A stretch of 64,000 bases of DNA from Limonium bicolor. Taxonomy: Eukaryota > Streptophyta > Magnoliopsida > Caryophyllales > Plumbaginaceae. The translations under genes were made by a program, and so were the position numbers. Each line of letters starts with the position of its first letter. The first letter of the stretch is position 1. The stretch lies in contig CM041776.1 of assembly GCA_023374045.1 (NCBI GenBank), forward strand, positions 314,390,722 to 314,454,721, given 5' to 3'. Shown here piece after piece: positions 35,130-45,602 of the stretch. Below the pieces are notes generated by a model that was not told the DNA's origin, ran no database searches, and saw only the letters and a list, made by a program, of their open reading frames with translations.

Positions 35130-38100
35130 CACTACAAGAAAAAACAGATTTAGCTACCGATGATTTGCTACCGCACATATATTGGTAGATACTTTCAGAA
35201 ATTGCTATAGATTTTTAATGGTACTAACATAGTGGTGTCTATTTTGCTACAACAAAGACAATGATAGCTAGATTTTTTAACCAGTAGCCAAATCGCTATC
35301 GCCTGACTAGACTGCTACCATTAGTAGTAGCTATTTTTGATTTCATCTTGATTCTTTTTGTAAGAACAATTTAACTACCAATGTTGGTAGCTAAATTACG
35401 GAATGGCTACTACTGGATGTGGCTAATTCAATCATGGTAGTTATTGTGCTACTATTAAAGCAGCAGTAGCAAAAAATATTAGAACTAGTAGCTAAATTGC
35501 TACCAAAAGTTGCTACTACCAAATAGATAAGCTAAGTCAATGAAATTGGTACTGACACTCATCACGGTTGTCATTCTGCTACTGTTTAGGCGCCAGTAGC
35601 GAATATTTTTAGCAAGTATAAAAATTGTTACTACCTTTAATTATGAAATTGCTACCGACTAATGATGTTGATGAGATTATGGTTAATATTGTGCTACGTT
35701 ATAAGAAATGATAGCTAATATTTTTAAGCGATAGCAAAATTATAATTCTCTTATAATTTATATGTGTGATACTTATATAATTCAAAATACACAACTATTT
35801 ATAATTATGAGAAAGATATATTTTTAAGAAATTACCCCAAATTAATGTATATAAAGATAAGTATCAAGAAGTATATTATTATTTTACAAAAATCCACCAT
35901 AACTTTGAAACTATGGATTGCGTAAATGGGTAACTACCCAATTAACAATTTTAATTATGTCATTATTATCCAGATAATAGTTTATCATCCATACCTAAAA
36001 CCTAAACACACACATATCCCATCATGTTAAAGTGTTGTCTTAAAGTAAAAATAAAAACTGAATTAGAGTTGAGCATTATGGGCAACTAGTCAAGTACAAT
36101 AAATCTGGTCGTTATTAAAAAAAATCTAGTACTTTCTTGTAATCTAAAAAAATAATTGAATTAAAATCAGACTTTTAAGATATGAAATCGAGTAAACTCA
36201 GAAGAAAATACATCTCAAATTCGAAGAAAAGTTTTTAAAAAATCCAAAGTAAAAAGGGGACGGTGAATTGCTATTACACATATTGGTATCTAAATTGAAA
36301 AATTACTACTAATTTCTAATGTTATTAACAAAGTGGTAGCTGTTTTGCCATAGGAGCAACAATGGTAGCTAAGTTATGTTACTTGTTACCGCCAATAGTA
36401 GCTATTTTTTTTAATATTTCAATAAAACTAATTTTGCTACCAATATTGGTAGCTAAATTAAGAAATTGTTGTTGCTAGTGGATGCTAACTCAAAAATGGT
36501 AGCTATTGTGCAACTATTTCGATAACAATAGCAAAAATATTATAACTAATAGCTAACTTGCTACTAGCTTAAAGTTTCTACGGCCAAGTAGATAAGAAAA
36601 ATTATGAATTGCTACTGGCACTTGATTATAGTATTATGCTATTAATTACTATTTATCAAATGCTTTAAACAAGTAGCTAAATTACTACTATATTTAATTT
36701 CAAAATTTCTACCGACTAATAATGCTAATACAACTTTAGTTGATATTATGCTAGAATACAACAAATGAATGCGGTATCAAAATTATTATTGTCTTATAAC
36801 TTAAACGTGTGATTACTACATAATTCGAAATACTAACCTATACTGCTACTGCCATGGTGGACATATTATCTTTTTATATAAATTTTTTAATTTTTTAATT
36901 TTTTTTCAATATAGTATATGTGTTAGCTTTTAGCTATCAAAATTTTGAAAAAGAACAATAAGTAAATAAAAATTGTCTAATTCGTGAAAAATAATTAAAC
37001 TATATACCACTACTAGAATTTATTTTATCATATAAGATATACCTAACATAATATATTTTTGATATTATAATATTTTTAAGTCTTAAAGTATCACACATAT
37101 TAATACATTAAAAAAATAGAGTAAAAGTATTAATTATTTAAATTAGTACATATGTTGGTTAAAATTTACAAAATTAATATAAAAATAGTAGTCATAATAA
37201 TTTAAATTAGTTAAGTGCATATATATGTGTGTGTGTTTATATATATTTAATTTAATACAGTTTTCATTACTCTATGATGCTTTTATTTACAAAAGCCACA
37301 TAAACTAATAAAACATAAAAAACTAAAACTAATAACAATTTAAATTAGTTGACGCGTAGGCTAAATTTACAAAGTAAGTAGAATATTATATATGTGTGTG
37401 TATAAATTTATAAAATGTTAAAAGTATACACAATTATAATAAAATGTACATAAATATACTATATATTAATGTTTTTAATTTACAAAACAACACACAAATT
37501 AATAGGATTTTGAAAAATAGTAAAGTTATAACAATTTAAATTAGTCAAGATTATACAATATTATACATCTATTAAAATTTATAAAAATGTTATATTATAC
37601 AAATTTACAAAAACAAAATAATTCTTTAGAAGTTTTAATTTTCATATAATGATGTATATTATATTAGTATTTGTAACACTATATAATAAGACTTAATTAA
37701 ATAAGTAACTTTACATAATATATTATCTTTTTGTATAATTTCTGACATTTCAAAGATTTTTAAAAGATATATATGTATATTTTTAAATTTTTTATAGATT
37801 TAAGCCAACAATATACTTAAATTTTTATTAGCTTTACTATATTGGTCGCATTAAATTTATTTGTTTATTATAAATTAAAATATCATGTAGCATGATCGAC
37901 CGTATATCTATTTTATTAATTTTAATATATCCCTGATTTGATATGTCTTGACAAAACTTCTATTTATATTTACAGTATCAAACATTCAATATATACACGT
38001 AGTTTCTATATATGATGTGAATAACTATCATGGCACAATGGTTAAGACATTCTATATTCATCCCAAACTTCGAGGGATCGATTCCTGCTCTATGCACATT

Positions 38101-38818
38101 TTTAACACAATAGTTTGAATTAAATATGTCTTTGGTATGAAGGTCTATTTATACTCATACGTTGTAAGGTTCGATCCTAGATGTGTACACCAGTCATCGA
38201 TTTAAAGAATAGTCAAGTTACTCGGGCACATGATTCTCACTTCTTGTGGGGCTTGAATGGTGGTGCTACCCATTGTTCAGTAGTAGAAGCTATACCACTA
38301 TTCTAGTAACGATTTTGTTATTGCTATACTAGTAGCAACTTTGATACTACTTTGATAGTAGCCATTTTGCTACCAATAGTTTAGTATCGATTTTGTTATT
38401 GCTATACCAGTAGCTTTTTTGCTACTGCTATAATAGTGTCGATTTCACTACTATTGAAGTAGTAGCAATTTTGTTACTGCTACACTAGTATCGATTTTGT
38501 TACTGATGTACTAGTAACGATTTCGCAACTGTTATACTCGAAGCCATTTTGCTACTGTTACACTAGTAGCCATTTGGCTACTACATTCTAAAACGGTAGC
38601 AATATCTAGCTATCAGAAAAGTAGTAGCGAGGTCAAAGTGAAATAGCTACCGCATTCCAAAACGGTAGCTATTTTTAATTTAGCCACTAGGACCTTTGCT
38701 ACCACTATATATCCGTAGCTAAATCATAAAATGCGGTAGCCCGTTGTGTTTAGCTACCAAAACTGATGATTTAGCTACTGATATACAGTGGTAGCTAAAT
38801 CTGATTTTTCTTGCAGTG
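35130..38818. mobile_element. Non-autonomous CACTA (En/Spm) DNA transposon, 3.69 kb
   Basis: The left end CACTACAAGAAAAAACAGAT and the right end (reverse complement) CACTGCAAGAAAAATCAGAT form a terminal inverted repeat of about 29 bp that continues into TTAGCTACC. The flanks carry the 3-bp duplication ATC (35127-35129 and 38819-38821), diagnostic of CACTA elements. The first 1.5 kb and last 0.6 kb are full of GCTACC/GGTAGC subterminal motifs in both orientations, the expected transposase binding sites. The centre (36900-38000) is very AT-rich with no transposase ORF. The homologous locus at 10650 has the empty site. Confidence 0.95.
38031..38090 (+). other. tRNA-like pol III box pair inside the CACTA element
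   Basis: TGGCACAATGGTTAAG resembles an A box and GGGATCGATTCC a B box, about 35 bp apart, as in a tRNA or SINE head. No cloverleaf with a proper acceptor stem is evident, so this is likelier a tRNA relic than a gene. Confidence 0.35.
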
Positions 38819-39444
38819 ATCTTCGTGACTAAGCAAGATTGTTCAGAAAGAGACATGTAAAGAATGAACAAAACGAGTTTCTACTATTGCTTGGAAAAGA
38901 TAGGTGGGTAAGTTCTTTCTTCCTCTCTATACACAACATGTATCGGGCATTTCAGAAAGTTGTTAAGCGTGTTTTGGAAGGACATACTGGAGGATTGCTA
39001 AATCTATTCCGCAAGGATGTACTGGAAGGAAAACTTGCGGAAAGGGAAAAGAGACAAAAGAGGAAATCATGTTGTAATCTCAACATGAGCACTTTATAGT
39101 GCGTCAGAGAGCAAGCACTCCAAGATGTTGGTTGGTAGTGTAATTAAACAGGAAACAAAATAAAACTCCTCAATGCAGTCATGCAGATATATTGCCGCAC
39201 ATACACAAAAGGTCAAATTACACCAGAGAGCTCATAAAACAAAGGCTACTCGGTCCTGATTCACCTATATATATATATATTTCGACTAAATAACTTCACG
39301 GTACGTTTATATCTCAAATAAAAAAGAACATATTATTCTCAGATAAGCCACATTAAAAAATTAATAGCTAAAAATAGAGTTCGAATAAATCATTGATAAC
39401 GTAGTATTATACAGATTCATTGAATACCCCAACCAAGGCACAAA

Positions 39445-42400
39445 CTACACCTGGATCTCTTTCTCTTTAGCGATTTTCGTCAACGTTGCTTCCTTCATAA
39501 GTTTGAGTGATTCAGCAATGTCTTCAGCCAGTTGGTTAGGATCGGGAATGGTTTCTTCGTCAGCCGATACAACAATTGTCATCTGATCAATGTAACTAAT
39601 GAAGTGTATGATAGCTCCCTGCAGTTATAATTAACTAGATCGTTATGGAAAATTGAGCTTACTTACCAATTGATTGTATAGTACTTGAAGAGAAACAAAT
39701 TAAAGTAACCAAATGAAGCGAATCTTTATATGTATTATAAAACGATCACTTGCTTGTGGTTGACCGTAGGCTGTTGGTGCTAAGAATTTCATTCGATGAC
39801 CGTAGACAGATTTCTTCTACGGGTCCAACCATGTTTGAGAATGTTAGTGTTGTATTCCTGAAAGCTCTTTGAGCGACCCCATGCAACCTATGTGTATGAA
39901 TAATAATACTGATGAGTAACTATAAACAACGTAAAACAGCAAGCAGTTTAAATTCTAAGTGATTAACATCCGAGTGGTAGAGGACTGAAGTAGGGGACGG
40001 AAGGTCCTGAGTTCGAATCCTCTTACCACCCACTTTGGTGGGGGAAAAAGTTTATTCTCTTACTACTCACTCTGGGGGAGTGGAGAATGGAGTTTTCTCT
40101 CCGATTACCCAACTGGTGGAGGAATGAAGTGTTCGTGAAGGACGGTGGTGGGGGAAAGGAGTTTACTCTCTGATTACCCAGCCTGGAAGAGTCGTCAGAG
40201 ATGCAAGGGAGGTGTGCCACTGAAGGACAGTGGTGGGGAAAGGAGTTTACTCTCTCCGATTACCCAGCCTGGAAGAGTTGTCAGAGATGCAAAAAGGTGC
40301 GCGTCGGGAAGGGTGGAGGAATGAAGTGTCGTGAAGGACGGTGGTGGGGGAAAGGAGTTTACTCTCCGATTACCCAGCCTGGAAGAGTCGTCAGAGATGC
40401 AAGGGAGGTGTGCCACTGAGGACAGTGGTGGGGAAAGGAGTTTACTCTCCGATTACCCAGCCTGGAAGAGTTGTCAGAGATGCAAAAAAGGTGCGCGTCG
40501 GAAGGACGGTGGTGGGGAAAGGAGTTTACTCTCCGATTACCCAGCCTGGAAAGAGTCGTCAGAGATTGCAAGGGAGGTGCGCCGGGAAGGACGGTGGTGG
40601 GGAAGGAGTTTACTCTCCGATTACCCAGCCTGGAAGGGAAAGGTTGTAAGAAGATGTCAAGGAAGGTCCCTAGGACAAGATCTCTAGGATAGTAAGATGT
40701 CCCGTGTAATGTCTGTGTAAGGTAGGACTAGAAAGATTATGTAAGCCTAGGCCATGTGCCTATAATCCTTAACGGGAAAGGCATTCATGCCTCAGTACTG
40801 CTATGTAAGCTGGGCAACCAGCCAATTATCAAAAAAAAAAAAAAAAAAAAGCAGTCACTCACCTTATATCCAAACATGTTTGAAAGTGTTTTTACCAAGA
40901 AGAAAGTGACAATGGCTTCAAGAGATCGTTTCTTCCTATCGATTATGGCCTTTGCTTCTCGAACATGATCTAATGGATCATCTTTTGTGCCAATACTGAA
41001 AGGAAGAAGCACATAGCCAACCCCATTTCCCCATTCAGCGTCAGTGTTTTTCTCCATCATATGAGCTAATTCCTGCAAGATCATCAATTTAGGTATTACT
41101 CGCTGAGAGCATCTTTTTGTTTGCCTTCACAAGAAGAGTTGTATATGACTAAGAAGTTGTGTGATATTAGAGTGGGAGCCAGAGTGGTCAGGTCGTCACT
41201 CACTTGAATCCCAGGTGTTGGCCTTGTGTTTATCATAAGGGCTGATCTCAATCTTATCTTCTTTAGCATTTTGTTGGTGGTCTTCTCAATGGCTCCATTT
41301 TGGGTTTTGCTATCGCTTGCTGTATTCGGATATACATATATACGCCTCATGTTTAATGCTGATCAGCTATACTGAATTGACATGACAAAAAAAAAAAAAA
41401 ACCGAATCCATCACTTACTGTATTTCCTATAAAGATAGCGAGACAAACCAGCTTCGGCCATTCCTACAGCAACGTCGTTAACCGTCTGCAACCAAAAACA
41501 AAGTTAAAAACATTAGTATCCATTAGAGAAACATAATCATTATCATGAACTAAACATTCGATAATTTACAGAGATACAATAATAAATCATATATATATAT
41601 ATATATATGTTTGAGTAAATTTACAGCATTGATGGCGTTCTTCACCAACTTCATGTCATTCAAGCTAACCGTCCTATACACAACTCTTTTTGGTGCAAAT
41701 TCAACTCCTTTCTTTGCCATGAGACACGTATCTGTGTCCTTGATGAAATACAAAGTCGCCAAAAACATCAAAACATCCACACATGTATTCCAAGTCACCT
41801 CCAAAACCCACCACAACCACAACAGAGCCCTCCAACAACACCTGATCCAATCAAATTTACCATCACATTTTACTGCTTTAATACCCTCCTCCTTCTTCTT
41901 CTTACTAGTAGGTATTGTCGGGGGAGCTGTTGGGTCGGAAACTTTACGGGTGCAAGCTAATAGGAGAGACATGAGGGAAATCCCATCACCAAGAGAGTGG
42001 TGAATTCGGAAGATCCCAATTCCTTCTTCCTCGGATGTCTTAATGTTTAGGAGGTGTAAGTCCCACAATGGTCTTGACTTATCAAGTTTTGTTTTAGTTA
42101 GATTGTAGATGTAATCCTCCACATATTTGTCAGCCATCTTTGAGCCGGGAATGATGTTCGGGTCGATGGGTGGAACAATGACATGGTAGTCCAAGTCTAC
42201 ATCTGAGATTGGGATTCTTAGCCATTTTAGCTTTTGTCCTAGCATAGGGTCACCAACCTACATGATATATTGACATATTAGAAGATGAATTAAGCATGAC
42301 TATAGAAGGTGAAACAAGACATATGTAGTGTATATATATGTCTTTCATTGTTTGAAGAGATTTGTAACCATCAGATCGTATAAATCTCGATCAGTCAGCT

Positions 42401-43060
42401 ATGAACAATGAACTTAATCATGCTTAACAGTGAATTATATATAGTTAATAAACGATATTTTCTTGTAGATAAAATTTTTCTAGAACTTAACCATTAATAG
42501 GCTTGAACATATATTAATGAAATGTTATCCATTTTTGTTTGTCCGAGGATTATTAACAATGGGTAAATTGACTTCGATTGGTCATAGATTTAGAGACCCA
42601 GCAGCGGACATGGGTTCCACTCTTTTGTTTTACACCATATTTGTCTAGCAGCCTGTAATTTAAGGGCCCGTTTTGTAACAGTTACTTTAACACAGCAGGT
42701 TGCCTAATAAGTCTTCCAAGAATCAGTTACACACAGAGCCAAGATGTAAACGAAAAAGGAAAGGAGCATTTCATATGGTAAAACGCAAAGATGACAGAAG
42801 TAGTAGTAGTATTAGAGACAAACCAAGACGCTAGAGAATCGTGGGTGCTTCAACAGTGTCTCGGGTAACCTCTCTTTTGGCATGTCGACGTTGATTGGAG
42901 TCTTGGAACCTAGGATTGCTAGTATGTGTACGTCGAACTCTGGTTGGTGAAGCATTCTCGACCAAGGGCTTAGGGGCTCCACTTCCTTATCACCTTCCCT
43001 TACTATTTCTACCCTTCTTTCTGTAATCACTGGTTTCAACTTCTCCATCGCACCTTCCAT
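39445..43060 (-). CDS. WSD1-like wax ester synthase/diacylglycerol acyltransferase, complete gene model
   Basis: Seven exons: 43060-42824, 42257-41625, 41485-41419, 41319-41204, 41072-40863, 39887-39754, 39618-39445 (TAG). The expected product is about 524 residues, the size of plant WSD proteins. These join fatty alcohol or diacylglycerol to acyl-CoA at the ER to make cuticular wax esters or storage lipid. Exon 2 has the active site HHSLGDG (HHxxxDG, residues 165-171), SRPLWDLHLL, and a hydrophobic stretch (LLWLWWVLEV to FLATLYF) likely to be a membrane segment. Exons 2/3 give NATVNDV; exons 5-7 give the DUF1298 part (EWGNGVGYVLLPF, TFSNMVGP, ADEETIPDP). Intron 6 has a GC donor. Exon 6 is 134 nt rather than 138 because of two 2-nt deletions relative to copy 1, which break the frame. 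These are sequencing errors or a real lesion. Confidence 0.92.
39948..40848 (+). mobile_element. SINE-like insertion with internal tandem repeat in WSD intron 5
   Basis: The head has an A-box-like GAGTGGTAGAGGAC and a B-box-like GAGTTCGAATCC (40009-40020). The body is an expanded tandem repeat (40140-40640). The tail is AATTATC followed by 20 A. AAGCAGT occurs on both sides (39941-39947 and 40849-40855) as a candidate target duplication. Short length and unit noise make the boundaries tentative. It lies within 10 nt of the intron 5 donor (GTGAGTGAC, 40862-40854). Confidence 0.6.
40140..40640. repeat. Tandem repeat, unit about 84 bp, six to seven copies
   Basis: Each unit reads GGTGGTGGGGAAAGGAGTTT, ACTCTCCGATTACCCAGCCT, GGAAGAGTCGTCAGAGATGC, then a variable A- or G-rich end with GGTGCGCGTCGG or GGTGTGCCACTG, and GAAGGAC. 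Two alternating unit types give a higher-order pattern of about 170-195 bp. Open frames across it arise only from the periodicity. Confidence 0.92.
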
Positions 43061-43981
43061 TTTTGGGTCTGTATAGTATGTAAAAATAGCACACTGCGCA
43101 CTAGAGATATCTAATCAGCCCGTTATGTATGTATATAAGTATATATATATATGTCGAGAGGTATTGAAAGATCTTGAGATGTGTCAGAGGAGGTAGCTGA
43201 GGTAATAAATTTGGGCGGGAAATGTTTAACTGTTGTACCCACTTGCCTGGCTAGATGGTAAAGAAGATAAATTTGCTATATATAGTTGATATAATTCAAA
43301 GTTCGGGCCGCAGAGCTGCTCCTTTCTCAATTCTACACCGTGTACGTGTAGCTAGATGAATTGAACCGTTAGATTGGGAAGTTAAAAAATCTGGAGCATC
43401 CAATTTGTGGGCCCACGATCTAATTTAAGAACGGAGAGGGGCGGGGAGGTCGTGACTATTCGTGAGTGGTCCGCAAAAATGTTTGTAGCGCTATTAAAGA
43501 ACCACCTTGTACAGGAGATGTTAAAGGTTGAGGGAGAAACACAGCGAAGCGGCCCGAAACACAGCTGGGGGATCAGTCTGCTGCGTGAATAATTGCTAGA
43601 ATTGAAGTCCATTGCATAAGGGGGTGCAAGAATTAATAACTGTATTATTGTTTTTAGTATGGCTTTGCACCAGTGCTCCTCCAGTGAAAGATTGTGCAGC
43701 TAGTATATATATATATAATATAAAATTGTGCTTAAAAGTATATTTTCTTTCTTCTAATAACTCTTAATTTGTTTTAGTGATAGGAGAGTATTTCAGGAAT
43801 TCAAACTGATTTGGTGAATGTGTCATCTAGAGTCCGATTTTTGCTATATAACATAGTCAGTAATTGGAACGACACATGCACAAGTAAAAATTTAACTCTT
43901 AAGCCTAAAAGATGCTCAGATCAGTCCGGGGGATATAATCCTAATTGCAAACGAGATAAGTAAACACTTTATAGGAGAAAA
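43061..43981. promoter_or_regulatory. Upstream region of the WSD gene
   Basis: No gene seen. A TATA-rich run (TATATATATAT, 43141-43151) lies about 80-90 bp before the ATG at 43060 and is the best core-promoter candidate. A second TA microsatellite is near 43710. Position of the transcription start is unknown. Confidence 0.4.
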
Positions 43982-44699
43982 GGGAGTTTTAAAGAGGAGT
44001 TTTTTGAAAATCAATAACTGAGAAGGAACAAAGATACAACAAAATCAGGGACACCCACCCAGTCAAGGAATGTCAACTTCATCAACACAGCAAATACAAA
44101 AAGTTTAAGATGATTGTTGCGGCAGCCTTAGGAGTGACCATTTAACCATACACTCAAAATGAGGAAGAAGCGTAGATGTGTATGACTACTCTTTGCTCAG
44201 ACTTGACTCGCCTAAAGAAATACAGAGACATATACAGAGGTTTGCTATAGCATGTTGATTCCTGCATCAGTTAGAGCTTTGCTGAAGATTGCCAATGTCT
44301 AGCTACAAGCAAGGGTTAACCAGAGAATTGGTGCAACTAAAAGAGAACACCAGTTAGAGAGAGTCTCGCTGTCAGTAAGACTTTGTCTAACGCACATTAA
44401 CTCCCTATGAAAAGAGAACAAGTAAGAGAGAGCCTACCTCGATAGAGAATAAGGAATGAAAAGCAGAAGAAGAGGTGTTGAGATAGAGACAGTCTGACTG
44501 TCAACCCGACTTTATCCGGTGAGCAAAAAAAATTTGTGCATCAAAAGTGAGAACGTGGCTGGAGCAGTTACCCACGTCCAGATACACACTTTGCTGACCC
44601 AGGCTGCTAGAGGAGTTACCCATGTCTAAACACACACTTTGCTAACCCAGGCTACTGAAGCAATTCCGAAAATCTAGGAGAGAGTGGCCTAGTCTGTGC

Positions 44700-45067
44700 A
44701 TGACCAAAATATTAGATAACTGTCAATTTAGGCTTATATATATTGATTGCTGTACCATTTTCGACCCAGGGGATTCTAGTGCATATAGAGAGAAGTACTA
44801 GAGCATAAAGAGAGATAGATAGAGAGAAGATCATTCAAGGCTACAACGAGAGTTGCTCTATCCTTATAGCCTGTGAGTAGGAGTGGTCAAACAGACTCTA
44901 TCTATCCACAAGCAAGAGATTCGTTTGTAATAATTGATCATATATAAAGAGAGTTTCATTGCTTGAATATTGTTTGTATTTCCATTCTACATATTCGCAT
45001 ACAGAGTCAGACTACTCTTGTGTAACAACTAGAGTCTGCCTGAGTAAGCCCCCTAACCAATCCTTCA
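44700..45067 (+). repeat. 3' part of the 5' LTR of Copia element D
   Basis: The sequence ends ...CCAATCCTTCA, two bases before a PBS at 45070, which fixes the LTR end. The LTR start could not be found because the partner LTR is not in the window. The upstream stretch 43982-44699 contains partly repeated GAGAGAGTCTCGCTGTCAG-like segments and may belong to the same LTR. Confidence 0.6.
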
Positions 45068-45069
45068 TG

Positions 45070-45082
45070 TGGTATCAGAGCC
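45070..45082 (+). other. Primer-binding site of Copia element D
   Basis: TGGTATCAGAGCC, complementary to the 3' end of initiator Met tRNA. Confidence 0.88.
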
Positions 45083-45112
45083 TTGTTGGCAGAGAATCAC
45101 TCACATCACACA

Positions 45113-45600
45113 ATGTCAGACATTTACACCCATAACAACCACCGTGCTCACTTTGAAAATCCTAAACTCATTTCCACTAATTACACTTAAAGGAGGAATA
45201 AAATGGAACCACACTTAAAGTCCATCAACTATCAACTATGGCAAATTGTTATCAAAGGGGATTTCATGCCCGATGATCCTGAAAATCCCACAACCAAGGA
45301 GCAAAAAGAGATTGAACTTAAATGCCAAGCCTATTCAGTAGTACACACAAGTTTATCTCTTCTAGAGAGGCGCCACATCCATCACAGTAAGACAAGTAAC
45401 CAGATGTAGAACCCACTACAAGCTACTTATGAAGGGACTACTGAACTCAAGAAGTGCAAGATTCAAGAGTTGTAGATGGATTACGAAAATTTCCTACAAA
45501 AACCAGGAGAAAAGTTGGAAGACATGATCACAAGGTTCAACGTCATTCTAGTTCAGATGGGACCTCGAAATTGCTCACTCAAAAGAAGATTCACTTTGTA
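45113..45600 (+). pseudogene. Copia element D gag remnant
   Basis: After the ATG at 45113 the translation resembles a Copia gag (UBN2 type). It has YQLWQIVIKGDFMPDDP, KCQAYSVVHTSLS and DYENFLQKPGEKLEDMITRFN, broken by at least three in-frame stops. It ends abruptly at 45602, where Gypsy element G was inserted. No later domains of D are in the window. Confidence 0.75.
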
Positions 45601-45602
45601 AG

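Noticed and set aside
40001..40030. Functional tRNA gene at the B-box sequence
   Set aside because: B box present but no acceptor stem or anticodon arm can be drawn; kept only as a SINE-like head.
40140..40640. CRISPR-like array
   Set aside because: Units are contiguous with no unique spacers, and the genome is a plant; it is a minisatellite.
43407..43592. Small gene upstream of WSD on the plus strand
   Set aside because: Overlapped by an equally long open frame on the other strand; no similarity or promoter evidence.
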